Source of the DNA: an uncultured Clostridia bacterium
Lineage (GTDB): Bacteria; Bacillota; Clostridia; Oscillospirales; Acutalibacteraceae
Reading direction: 5' to 3'
Length of the DNA: 32,063 nt
NCBI GenBank assembly: GCA_944384985.1
Contig: CALWVM010000023.1
Coordinates: forward strand, 1 to 32,063
Below are positions 7,437 through 15,387 of the stretch, one piece after another. Made by a program: the position numbers and the translations under genes. The notes beneath the pieces are model-generated. The model was not told the DNA's origin, did no database searches, and saw only the letters and a list, made by a program, of their open reading frames with translations. How positions within the stretch are numbered: position 1 is the first letter of the stretch; every line of letters starts with the position of its first letter.

Positions 7437-8885
7437 TTAGGGCATCCATTTTTCAGCGTCGGCGTAGGGGTTTGTCTGCCCCTTCTTGTCATACCACGCC
7501 TGCGGATACCGCGGCGAGGGGTTCTCCACCGCGAGGCTCGTGTCTACCGATGTGCTCTCGCCGTCGCGCACCATTCTGCCGATCACGACCAGACGCGCGT
7601 CCGAAAACTCATAGGTGCAGGTTTGCAGCGTCAGGAGCTTGTCGTCAGGCTGGATGTCCACGCCGGTGGTATACAGCTTGCGCTCGTCGAGCGCCGCGAT
7701 GTATTCCATAAACGCTTCATCCGAGCCGAAGTCCGTCACGGCATAGTTGAAGATGTAGTCGTTGTCATCCTCGGCGCGGCTGTTCGTGATGATCACCGCA
7801 TACACTTTGAACGTGTAGCTGCGGAACAACGTGTCGAACTGGATGACCGGCGACTCCTGAAAGCCCTCAATGGTCTTATATTTCGTCAGGTCCGCAAAGA
7901 CCAGGCCGTCGCTCATGTGGTGCCCGTAAATGATCGTATTTTTTCCCAGATATTTCGGGTCGTTGCGGTAATCCATATACGGGCAGCCGTAGCGGCTGTA
8001 ATTGCCGTAGAAGTCCTTCTTGAGGTAGGAGGTGTTGTCCGTCGTCTGCACCACCTGCACGTCGATGATGGAGTTCGGGATCTTGATCCACCCGACCAGG
8101 TCCTGGTTGATGGCATACAGATACGCGTATTTTGCCATCATGCCGTCGGGCAGCTGGATGTTCGGGTACTGCGCGAAGAACTGCGCCCACATATCACTCT
8201 CGCTCGATGCGGTGTCATCGGAGATGATCTGCCCTTCGATCTCCGCCTGCTGCGCCTTTGCCGCATGGCTCTGATAGGCATAAACGCCGAAATAAATGCC
8301 GCAGGCAACAAGCGCGATCACAGACAGGTCCGCAATCGCTTTACGGATCCCCTCGCCGACGGTGTCATGTTTGTTCGGGAAGATCTTGCGAAGCCCGCTT
8401 TTGAAAATTTCATTGAAGGTGCGGTACTGCTTTTCCTCTTCGGGCGCTTCCGGGCTTTCCGTCGCCGTGTCGCCCGCTTCGGCGGACGCGGTTTCTTCAG
8501 CGGGGTTTTTCTCCGGTTCGGGCTGTGCGTGCAGGTCGGCAAACGACTCATACCGGTCAGTCACATCGACAAACTGGCTCTCGTCGGAAAGGAATTTGCT
8601 TTTGCGGGTGGTCTTTTCACTCGTCTCCGTATTCTGCATCACCGAGCGCAGCACGTCGTTATAGATGCTTTTGTAATTTTCCTCCTCCGACGGCGCTTCT
8701 TTCGGCGGGTCGGCGGGTTTTTCCTCCTCTTTGGGCGCTTCCTCAGCGGGCGGCGCCACGTCGCGCAGGGAATCAAGCAGTGCGGCGACTTCGGGGTCGG
8801 ATTCCTCGTCGTTCGGCTGCACTTTATCTTTCAGCTCGTCAAACGAAAGCATATCCTCCGGACGTTCTTTCTTATCTTTCGGCAT
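7437..8885 (-). CDS. Class B sortase with long acidic cytoplasmic N-terminus
   Basis: The 482-residue protein is far longer than usual sortases (about 220-300). Residues 1-183 form a charged Glu/Pro-rich cytoplasmic region, followed by one membrane helix (about 184-206) and a sortase B domain. Catalytic residues are visible: His322 in IIYGHHM, Cys423 in TLQTC and Arg431 in DARLVVIGR. A C-terminal extension after residue 448 carries NPSPRYP, WYDKKG and EKWMP, nearly matching the next sortase. Sortases cleave sorting signals and attach proteins to the wall or to pilins; no substrate is in view. The ATG at 8885 overlaps the upstream stop (TGATG) and follows GAGGTGAGG; a TTG one codon earlier is possible. 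Confidence 0.92.
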   Translation of the reverse strand: MPKDKKERPEDMLSFDELKDKVQPNDEESDPEVAALLDSLRDVAPPAEEAPKEEEKPADPPKEAPSEEENYKSIYNDVLRSVMQNTETSEKTTRKSKFLSDESQFVDVTDRYESFADLHAQPEPEKNPAEETASAEAGDTATESPEAPEEEKQYRTFNEIFKSGLRKIFPNKHDTVGEGIRKAIADLSVIALVACGIYFGVYAYQSHAAKAQQAEIEGQIISDDTASSESDMWAQFFAQYPNIQLPDGMMAKYAYLYAINQDLVGWIKIPNSIIDVQVVQTTDNTSYLKKDFYGNYSRYGCPYMDYRNDPKYLGKNTIIYGHHMSDGLVFADLTKYKTIEGFQESPVIQFDTLFRSYTFKVYAVIITNSRAEDDNDYIFNYAVTDFGSDEAFMEYIAALDERKLYTTGVDIQPDDKLLTLQTCTYEFSDARLVVIGRMVRDGESTSVDTSLAVENPSPRYPQAWYDKKGQTNPYADAEKWMP

Positions 8886-9847
8886 CAACCCTCACCTCTC
8901 GGATACCATTTTTCATCGTTTCGGTACGGGTTTTCGAGCCCGTACTTGTCATACCAAAGCTGCGGATATTTCGGGTTCGGATTGGCCGTTGCCTTGGACG
9001 TATCCACTGATTCGTCCTCCCCTTCGCGCACGAGACGCGCCATAACGACGCAGCGTGCGTTTTCCTGCCTGCTTGTGATGTCCATATCCCGCGTGCAGGT
9101 CGAAAGCGTCAGGATCTTGTCGGTCGGCAGAACCTCCACACCGGTGTCGTAAAGGCTGCGCTTGGCAACTTCATCAATAAACTCCGCAAAGCTCGACTCC
9201 GTCATAAACGGGTAAATGTAATTGAACACATAGTTATTGTCCAATTCCGGCGACGCCGTTGTCAGGAACACGGCGAACACCTTCCACTTGTGGTCGGCGT
9301 AGATCGTGTTAAACTCGATGACGGGCGCGGTTTTATAGAATTCGATGTCCTTGTATTTTTCCAGGTCGGAAAACATGGTGGAATCGAGATAGTTGTGCCC
9401 GTACAAGATCGTGTTGACATTCAGGTTTTCCGGATCGTTGCGGTAATCCATATAGATCGTCCCGCGCCGCAGGTATTGCTTGTAAAAATCGCGCCGCAGA
9501 TAGTATTCGTTGTCGCTGCCCTGCACCACGGGGTGGTTGATTGCGGTGTTCGGCACCGTGATCCACCCGACGAAATCATTGTTCTCGTTGTAAAGCGCAC
9601 GGTATTTCGGCTGCACCCACGCGGGTTCGGCCGGGTAGCTTTCTTCGGAATCCGTCACGAGCTCGGCGAGCTCCTGCGTCTGGTTCTTGCTCTGATAAAG
9701 ATCGACAAAATACTTGACGCACAACGCCCCTGCGACGAGCAAAACGAGGACCGCCACAATCGTGATGATGCGGTTGACCGTTTTGCCAAAACGGGACTGC
9801 TTTTTCTTTTTTTTCGGGCGCGAGGTCTGCCCTGTTTGCGTGCTCAT
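8885..9847 (-). CDS. Class B sortase
   Basis: This 320-residue protein has a Lys-rich N-terminus, a membrane helix (about 26-48) and a sortase B domain. His151 (ILYGHN), Cys251 (TLSTC) and Arg265 (NARCVVMAR) form the expected catalytic set, and the family motif YMDYRNDP is shared with the neighbour. It has the same C-terminal extension (NPNPKYP, WYDKYG, NPY, EKWYP) as the following sortase, so the two arose by duplication. The start overlaps the pncC stop by 4 bases (ATGA), indicating translational coupling. Two sortases side by side imply two substrate classes or a pilus-like assembly, but no LPxTG-like protein is encoded here. Confidence 0.93.
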   Translation of the reverse strand: MSTQTGQTSRPKKKKKQSRFGKTVNRIITIVAVLVLLVAGALCVKYFVDLYQSKNQTQELAELVTDSEESYPAEPAWVQPKYRALYNENNDFVGWITVPNTAINHPVVQGSDNEYYLRRDFYKQYLRRGTIYMDYRNDPENLNVNTILYGHNYLDSTMFSDLEKYKDIEFYKTAPVIEFNTIYADHKWKVFAVFLTTASPELDNNYVFNYIYPFMTESSFAEFIDEVAKRSLYDTGVEVLPTDKILTLSTCTRDMDITSRQENARCVVMARLVREGEDESVDTSKATANPNPKYPQLWYDKYGLENPYRNDEKWYPRGEG

Positions 9848-10323
9848 GCGTCCAAGAACCTCCCAAGTTCTGTAAGAGCATTATCCGCCGATGCGCGGCG
9901 GTTGTTGTCACGGATATTCGTTTCAAAATGGTTGCGGTACTCGTGGATCTCCATGCGTTCGCTGTTCGCGATCGCGATATAGACGAGCCCCACGGGCTTG
10001 CCGGTGCCGTCGGAATCAGGTCCGGCGATTCCCGTGACGGCGACCGCCACATCTGCGCCGGACACGGCAAGCGCGCCTGTTGCCATCTCCCGCGCGGTCT
10101 GTTCGCTGACCGCGCCGTACTGCCGCAGCGTTTCTTCACGCACACCGAGGATTTCCGTTTTGATGCGGTTGGAATAGCAGACGATCCCGCATTCAAATAC
10201 CTCGGACGCGCCGGCGATATCGGTGATGCGTTTGGCGATCCAGCCGCCCGTGCACGACTCCGCCGTGACGAGCGTTTTATGCTGTTCTTTCAATCTGGCG
10301 ACTGCCTGCTGTTCAAGCGTCAT
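9844..10323 (-). CDS. pncC: Nicotinamide-nucleotide amidase (PncC / CinA C-terminal domain)
   Basis: The 159-residue protein is a stand-alone CinA C-terminal domain. It deamidates NMN to nicotinic acid mononucleotide in pyridine-nucleotide salvage. The family motifs are intact: VTAESCTGGWIA with the catalytic Ser (about residues 19-30), GGI-like CGIVCYSN, and VAVTGIAGPDSDGTGKPVG. The ATG at 10323 is preferred; a GTG two codons upstream (10329) is possible. It overlaps thiI by 11 bases and the sortase by 4. Its intact active site contrasts with the decayed CinA-like region of the SpoIID protein three genes downstream. Confidence 0.93.
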   Translation of the reverse strand: MTLEQQAVARLKEQHKTLVTAESCTGGWIAKRITDIAGASEVFECGIVCYSNRIKTEILGVREETLRQYGAVSEQTAREMATGALAVSGADVAVAVTGIAGPDSDGTGKPVGLVYIAIANSERMEIHEYRNHFETNIRDNNRRASADNALTELGRFLDA

Positions 10324-11500
10324 ACCCACCGTTCCTTATGATCTCAAATTTTGCATCCTGCGCCGCACGCGAAACGAGCGTTTCCACGTCGAGCTTTTGC
10401 TCCGCTGTTTCCACAAGCGAGAGCGTCGGGCGCGTGCGCGGGTGGCGCGGGGTAAAGACCGTGCAGCAATCCTCATACGGGCGGATGGAGATGTCAAACG
10501 TCTCGATCTGCCGCGCGCGGATAATGATCTCATCTTTATCCATGCCAATGAGCGGGCGGAACACGGGCAGCGTTGCCACAGCGTCCGTACAGCCCAAAGA
10601 AAGGATCGTCTGGCTTGCGACCTGACCCACGCTTTCGCCCGTGATGAGCGCTGCGCAGTTTTCGCGGCGCGCAATGCGTTCGGCAATGCGCATCATGAAC
10701 CGCCGCATCACAAGCGTGAACAGCGCTTCAGGGCAGTTGTCGCGGATCTGCTCCTGAATCTCGGTAAACGGCACGGTATAAAGCCCAATGTCCCCGGAAT
10801 AGCGCGCGACCTGCCCGAGCAGATCGTGCACTTTCATTTCGGACTGCGGCGAGGTGTACGGAGGCGAAGCAAAATGCACTGCGTCGAGCACGATACCGCG
10901 CTTTGCCATCATCCACCCCGCGACGGGGCTGTCGATGCCGCCGGAGATGAGCAGCATCGCTTTGCCGCCCGTGCCGACGGGCATGCCGCCCGCGCCCTTA
11001 ATCTGGTCGCAATGAATAAAAGCCGCGTGTTCGCGGATCTCCACCGTGACGGTCTTTTCCGGATGGTGTACGTCCACATGCAGGTGCGGGAAAGCCTCCA
11101 GCAGCCTGCCGCCGACTTCACGGCTTATCTGCGGCGAAGTCAGAGGGAACGTTTTGTCCGAACGCTTCGACTCCACTTTGAATGCGGAAATGCCCGCAAG
11201 GTCGTCGGCGAGATAGGTGCACGCCGTGTCCAGAATCGCGTCCATCCGCTTTTCCACTGCGGCGGCGCGCTGGAACGCGGCAATGCCGAAGACACGGCGC
11301 AGACGGTCCACCGCCTCGTCCATATCGAACGAGGGCTCCGTCGGTTCTATTGTAATCGTAGATTGTGAACGGTTTATGACGAAATGTCCCAAATCCCGCA
11401 GGCGCCGTTTGATATTTTTTACCAAAATGCTTTCAAAGGTTGCCCGATTGAGCCCCTTGAGCGCGAGTTCTCCGTTTTTGATGAGTATGATTTCCTGCAT
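10313..11500 (-). CDS. thiI: tRNA 4-thiouridine synthase ThiI
   Basis: The 395-residue protein has the short (no rhodanese) ThiI architecture typical of Bacillota: NFLD/THUMP region (about 1-165), then a PP-loop ATPase domain with LLISGGIDSPVAGWM (SGGxDSP). It adenylates U8 of tRNA and inserts sulfur to give 4-thiouridine, a near-UV sensor; some ThiI proteins also serve thiazole synthesis. Many in-frame codons precede the start, but MQEIILIKNGELALKG at 11500 is the conserved N-terminus. The ribosome binding site is modest (AAGGAAC). It starts 4 bases after the cysteine desulfurase, the usual sulfur donor arrangement. Confidence 0.95.
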   Translation of the reverse strand: MQEIILIKNGELALKGLNRATFESILVKNIKRRLRDLGHFVINRSQSTITIEPTEPSFDMDEAVDRLRRVFGIAAFQRAAAVEKRMDAILDTACTYLADDLAGISAFKVESKRSDKTFPLTSPQISREVGGRLLEAFPHLHVDVHHPEKTVTVEIREHAAFIHCDQIKGAGGMPVGTGGKAMLLISGGIDSPVAGWMMAKRGIVLDAVHFASPPYTSPQSEMKVHDLLGQVARYSGDIGLYTVPFTEIQEQIRDNCPEALFTLVMRRFMMRIAERIARRENCAALITGESVGQVASQTILSLGCTDAVATLPVFRPLIGMDKDEIIIRARQIETFDISIRPYEDCCTVFTPRHPRTRPTLSLVETAEQKLDVETLVSRAAQDAKFEIIRNGGYDA

Positions 11501-11504
11501 GGTC

Positions 11505-12635
11505 TCATGTTCCTTTTTTGCCGATTGTTTTGAGGACATCTTCCACAGCCGAAGCGCACGCGTCGATCTCGGTTTCGGTCGTCTCGCGCGAGAGGCTGAT
11601 GCGAAGTGCCGTATCCACCTGTTCCGGGGGCAGCCCCATCGCCGTGAGCACCGCACTGCGGTGCCCGCGTGAGCACGCAGAGCCTGCCGAAACATACACC
11701 CCGCGCTCGGACAGCGCGTTGACACCGACCTGTGCAGGCACGCCGCGCAGGGAAATATTGAGGATATACGGCAGCGCATCCGCCGGGGAATTGATCTGCA
11801 CGCCAGAAAGCTTTGTCAGGCGGTCCAGCAGCCGGTCGCGAAGCGCGCGCACCCGCATAAGATGCGCCGCGCCGTCGCCGTAAGCGCGCACTGCCGCCGC
11901 AAACGCCGCGATAGCGGGCATGGGCTGCGTGCCGGAGCAAAGCCCGTTTTCCTGCCCGCCGCCGAGTAAGTAAGGCTTAATATGTACGCCCTTACGCACA
12001 TACAAAGCCCCCGCGCCCTTGGCACCGTGCACCTTATGCGCACTGACGCTCAAAAGATCGATGCCGCATTTTTTCGGCACGATGGGCAGCTTCAGGAACC
12101 CCTGCACCGCGTCCACATGCACAAGCGCCGGGGACTTTTTGGCGCGCACGATGCGCCCGAGTTCAGAGAAAGGCAGCACGCTGCCCACCTCATTGTTGAC
12201 TGCCATAAGGCTTATGAGCACGGTTTTTTCGTCCACAGCTTCGGCGATCTGCTCGGCGGTGATGCGCCCGGTCTTGTCCGGGAGAAGCCGCACAACCGTA
12301 AAGCCCCGCGCTTCAAGGGCGAGCATGCACTGCTCGACGCTCGGATGCTCCATGGCAGAAGTCACGATCTTGCCGCCGCGATGCTTGGACACCGCGCCGA
12401 AAATCGCCGTATTGTTCGCCGCCGTGCCGCCGGGAGTAAAGATGATTTCACCGGGTTCGGCGCGCAGGCTGTCTGCAATGCACTTTCGCGACCGCTCAAG
12501 CAGCTGCTGCGCAGCCAGCCCGTTTTTGTGCAGGGACGACGGGTTGCCGAAATGCACAGTCATGGCATCCGCTGCCGCCGCCACCGCCTCTTCACAGGGT
12601 TTTGTGGTCGCGCTGTTGTCAAGATAACATTCCAT
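11505..12635 (-). CDS. Cysteine desulfurase (NifS/IscS family, likely ThiI partner)
   Basis: This 376-residue PLP enzyme takes sulfur from cysteine to form a persulfide and alanine. Motifs are the N-terminal YLDNSATT, AMEHPSV with the PLP-stacking His, HVDAVQ with the PLP-binding Asp, SAHKVHGAKGAG with the PLP lysine, and SAGSACSRG with the active-site cysteine. The LRISLSR segment carries the substrate-binding Arg. The start at 12635 has AAAGGAG before it. Its position directly upstream of thiI matches the NifZ-ThiI pairing known in Bacillus subtilis, where the desulfurase serves thiouridine synthesis; that role is inferred. It is the first gene of the nine-gene minus-strand run. Confidence 0.93.
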   Translation of the reverse strand: MECYLDNSATTKPCEEAVAAAADAMTVHFGNPSSLHKNGLAAQQLLERSRKCIADSLRAEPGEIIFTPGGTAANNTAIFGAVSKHRGGKIVTSAMEHPSVEQCMLALEARGFTVVRLLPDKTGRITAEQIAEAVDEKTVLISLMAVNNEVGSVLPFSELGRIVRAKKSPALVHVDAVQGFLKLPIVPKKCGIDLLSVSAHKVHGAKGAGALYVRKGVHIKPYLLGGGQENGLCSGTQPMPAIAAFAAAVRAYGDGAAHLMRVRALRDRLLDRLTKLSGVQINSPADALPYILNISLRGVPAQVGVNALSERGVYVSAGSACSRGHRSAVLTAMGLPPEQVDTALRISLSRETTETEIDACASAVEDVLKTIGKKGT

Positions 12636-12661
12636 AGGCGGCTCCTTTCTGCGGCATTGCG

Positions 12662-12690
12662 ATGACAATACTATTGCGATTTTATATTAT
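12662..12690 (+). promoter_or_regulatory. Possible promoter of the YpeB gene
   Basis: ATGACA (12662-12667) and TATTAT (12685-12690) are 17 bp apart on the plus strand. Spore germination genes are often read by sporulation sigma factors instead, and I see no clear sigma-G site, so this is tentative. Confidence 0.35.
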
Positions 12691-12714
12691 ACACGAGGAA
12701 CGCCGTTTTGGCAA
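12686..12714 (-). promoter_or_regulatory. Promoter of the nine-gene minus-strand run
   Basis: On the minus strand TTGCCA (12709-12714) and a perfect TATAAT (12686-12691) are 17 bp apart, about 50 bp ahead of the cysteine desulfurase. No other comparable promoter was noticed before each later gene, but gaps of 23-56 bp do allow internal ones. Confidence 0.75.
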
Positions 12715-12790
12715 ACAAAATCCGCGAAAACTGTGGATTTTTTCGTATATTCTCGGCGCAGCTGCAAAATCTATCCACGAGGTGAACAAT

Positions 12791-14134
12791 ATGGGAAAAC
12801 CTAAGTCCAGGCGAAACCGGATCCGGCTCTTTTCATTTGCGGCGGCGGTCGTGCTCACGCTGTCCGTATTCGCCATAGTCGGGACAGTGCGCGCAAACCG
12901 CTTTGAACGGCAGCTGCACGCTTCGGGCGAACGGGCATTAGCGGAACTGGACACCGCTTTAAGCAATATGCAGACCGATTTAAAAAAAGGCGCGTATGCC
13001 AACACCCCGCCCATGCTCGGCACCATGGCGACCGAGCTATGGCGTGAAGCGTCGGCGGCAAAAAGCAGCCTTTCCGTGCTGCCGCTCGCGGACACAAGGC
13101 TCGACAACACCTACAAATTCCTGTCGCAGGTCGGCGATTTCGTCATGTCTTTAAGCCGCAAAGCGGAAGCGGGCGAGCGCATCACGGACGAGGAGCGCGA
13201 ACAGCTTTTCGCGCTGTTGAATTTTGCCGAAACGCTCAGCACGCAGATCTCCGACATGCGCACCCAGCTTTATGACGGGTATCTGGATTTTTCCGCAGCG
13301 GAGAACACGCTTGCCGGCGATACACAAGAGATCGAATCGCTTTCCGGCGACATGGAGGACGCCGAACAGGCGCTGACAGAATATCCGTCGCTCATCTATG
13401 ACGGGCCGTTTTCAGATCATATCAATCAGATAGAATCCGAGCTGCTTAGCTCGGCCGAAGAGCTCACTAAGGATCAGGCACTCGCGCGCGCAGCGGAATT
13501 TTTAGGCGCGGAGAAAGATGCGCTGACGTTCCTTGGCGAAGAGGAGGATAACTCCGCCGCATATGTATTCGCAGGCGGCGACACGACCATTGCCGTCACA
13601 AAGCGCGGCGGCTATCTTCTGTATATGCTCTCGAGCAATTTTGTGGGAGAAGCGACGCTCGAATACGAGGACGCGCGCAAGTATGCTGTGGATTTCCTCA
13701 ACCGCAACGGTTTCTCGAATATGCAGGAAAGCTACTACACGATCTCCGACGGCATTTGCACCATCAACTATGCCTACACGGAAAACGGCTATATCTGCTA
13801 CCCGGACCTTATCAAGGTCAGCGTGAGCCTTGCCGACGGTACGGTGCTTTCGGCGGACTGCCGCGGCTATGTGATGAACCACAAAACGCGCACCTACCCG
13901 CAGCCCGCTGTGACGCGTGAGGCAGCCGAAGCGAATGTGAGCCCGCTTTTGACGGTCACGGACACACGCCTTGCCGTGATCCCGACCGACAGCGGCGGGG
14001 AAGCTTTCGCCTATGAATTCCACTGCAAAAACGAAAGCGATGAGGAATTTTTGGTCTATATCAGCACGCAGACGGGGTATGAAGAGGAGATCTTGCTGCT
14101 GCTTTATGCCGACGACGGCGTTTTGACCAAATGA
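12791..14134 (+). CDS. ypeB: Germination protein YpeB-like
   Basis: The 447-residue protein begins with a basic stretch and a membrane anchor (about 11-33). A helical N-terminal region follows, then the family hallmark YPSLIYDGPFSDH (near residue 200), then PepSY-like repeats (KDQALARAAEFLGAEKD, YEDARKYAVDFLNRNG). In Bacillus, YpeB is needed to stabilise the cortex-lytic enzyme SleB in the spore inner membrane. SleB is not in this window, although a SpoIID-type enzyme is. GAGGTG lies 7 bases before the ATG at 12791; the frame stays open upstream to 12662 but overlaps the promoter. Function in this host is inferred from the family. Confidence 0.88.
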   Translation: MGKPKSRRNRIRLFSFAAAVVLTLSVFAIVGTVRANRFERQLHASGERALAELDTALSNMQTDLKKGAYANTPPMLGTMATELWREASAAKSSLSVLPLADTRLDNTYKFLSQVGDFVMSLSRKAEAGERITDEEREQLFALLNFAETLSTQISDMRTQLYDGYLDFSAAENTLAGDTQEIESLSGDMEDAEQALTEYPSLIYDGPFSDHINQIESELLSSAEELTKDQALARAAEFLGAEKDALTFLGEEEDNSAAYVFAGGDTTIAVTKRGGYLLYMLSSNFVGEATLEYEDARKYAVDFLNRNGFSNMQESYYTISDGICTINYAYTENGYICYPDLIKVSVSLADGTVLSADCRGYVMNHKTRTYPQPAVTREAAEANVSPLLTVTDTRLAVIPTDSGGEAFAYEFHCKNESDEEFLVYISTQTGYEEEILLLLYADDGVLTK

Positions 14135-14195
14135 ATAAATGCAAATTTTCGGCAAAAAATAGAGGCGTCCGAAAAAAGCAAAAAGAGGGACTACT

Positions 14196-14510
14196 ATGAA
14201 AAAATCCATTTTGATTTTAGCGGCAGCCGCCGTTGCGCTTTGCGCGATGCTGGCGGGCTGCGGCGGCAATGACGACAACGCGGGCACCAACCTGATGACC
14301 GACGCGAACAACGCGATGACAAACGCCGGCGAAGCGGTATCCGACGCAGGCGATGCCGTGGGCGATGCGGCCAAAGATGCGGGTGACGCCGTAGGCGATG
14401 CGGTTTCCGACGCAGGCGACGCAGCGGGGGATCTTGTATCCGGTGCGGGCGATGTCGCGGAAGATCTCGTCACAGGCGCGGGCGACGCGGTCTCGAACGC
14501 GGTAAGCTGA
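14196..14510 (+). CDS. Small lipoprotein with 11-residue repeats
   Basis: The 104-residue product has a lipoprotein signal with lipobox LAGC (Cys22). The mature chain is almost entirely an 11-residue repeat, AGDAVGDAxxD, in five successive copies from about residue 51 to 104 with a partial one before. Such 11-mers are typical of amphipathic helices in LEA-like and apolipoprotein-like proteins. GAGGG precedes the ATG at 14196. It follows the YpeB gene by 61 bp and shares its terminator, so joint expression in the spore lineage is possible. I know no named family for it. Confidence 0.8.
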   Translation: MKKSILILAAAAVALCAMLAGCGGNDDNAGTNLMTDANNAMTNAGEAVSDAGDAVGDAAKDAGDAVGDAVSDAGDAAGDLVSGAGDVAEDLVTGAGDAVSNAVS

Positions 14511-14534
14511 CAGCAAACGCCAAACAAAGCGCAA

Positions 14535-14566
14535 GGGGATGCCGTGCATACGGCATCCCCGTTTTT
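14535..14566 (+). terminator. Terminator of the YpeB/lipoprotein genes
   Basis: A perfect 10-bp stem (GGGGATGCCG / CGGCATCCCC) around TGCATA is followed by GTTTTT, 25 bp after the lipoprotein stop. Confidence 0.9.
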
Positions 14567-14583
14567 CGGTTTGTCTGCAAACA

Positions 14584-14611
14584 GGCGCCCGCTCCGAAAG
14601 GAACAGGCGCC
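14584..14611 (-). terminator. Possible terminator of the thiamin-precursor transporter operon
   Basis: On the minus strand GGCGCCTGTTCC pairs with GGAGCGGGCGCC, allowing G-U pairs, around TTTC. It lies 21 bp after the ATPase stop. The tail (TGTTTG) is T-poor, so termination may be weak. Confidence 0.4.
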
Positions 14612-14631
14612 CGTTATAGCGTTTTTTCGGT

Positions 14632-15387
14632 TTACAGCTGCAGCGCTTCGAAAATTTTCCGCTTGTAGCCGAGAAAAGACTCCGCGAGCATGAAATCATG
14701 CGCACGCGGGCGAGGCTCCGTTACAGGGATCTCCGTTAAAATGTGCCCCGGGCTGCCGCCTAAGATGCATACGCGGTCGGAAAGCTTGACCGCCTCGTCC
14801 ACATCGTGCGTGATGAACAGGGTCGTAAGCTCGATGTCGCGCATGATGTCGAGATACCATTCGTGAATGGCGCCTTTTGTGATCGTGTCCAGCGCGCTGA
14901 ACGGCTCGTCTAAAAGCGCGATACCGTCGGATGCGAGATAGGTGCGCAAAAGCGCCGCGCGCTGGCGCATACCGCCCGAAAGCTTGTCGGGATACTTCTT
15001 TTCCGTCCCCGCAAGCCCAAACCGCGTAAAATAGGATGCGGCACGTTCACGCGCTTCCTTTTTCGGCACGCCGCGCAGGATCAGCGGCAGTGCGACGTTG
15101 TCGAGCACCGTGCGGAACGGCAAAAGCAGGTCCTTTTGCAGCATGTAGCTGATCTTGCCGGGCTGGCCGGTCGTTTCTGCACCGTTAACATATACACGCC
15201 CGCTGTCCGGCTTCATAAGCCCAGACAGGATATTGAACAAGGTGGTCTTGCCCGCGCCGCTGATGCCGAGCAGGCAGACGAGCTCGCCTTTTTGCAAAGA
15301 GACGCTCACGTCTTCGAGCACCTTGTGGTCGCCGAAACTTTTCGAGATGTGCTCGGCGCGCAGCACCGCGTCAGGAGAGGTAGGCAT
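14632..15387 (-). CDS. ABC transporter ATP-binding protein (ThiZ-like)
   Basis: The 251-residue ATPase has Walker A GISGAGKTT (about 42-50), a Q-loop at YMLQKD, signature LSGGMRQRAA, Walker B GIALLDEP and the H-loop in ITHD. It belongs to the nitrate/taurine/pyrimidine-precursor importer class (SsuB/TauB/ThiZ). It is the last gene of a four-gene operon under a TPP riboswitch, so it most likely powers import of a thiamin pyrimidine precursor. The start at 15387 overlaps the substrate-binding gene by 17 bases, with a poor ribosome binding site, suggesting translational coupling. Confidence 0.9.
   Translation of the reverse strand: MPTSPDAVLRAEHISKSFGDHKVLEDVSVSLQKGELVCLLGISGAGKTTLFNILSGLMKPDSGRVYVNGAETTGQPGKISYMLQKDLLLPFRTVLDNVALPLILRGVPKKEARERAASYFTRFGLAGTEKKYPDKLSGGMRQRAALLRTYLASDGIALLDEPFSALDTITKGAIHEWYLDIMRDIELTTLFITHDVDEAVKLSDRVCILGGSPGHILTEIPVTEPRPRAHDFMLAESFLGYKRKIFEALQL

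Noticed and set aside
6287-9152. Long plus-strand open frames (to 656 codons) opposite the SpoIID and sortase genes
   Set aside because: They are antisense to genes with clear motifs and ribosome binding sites; high GC keeps the opposite frames open.
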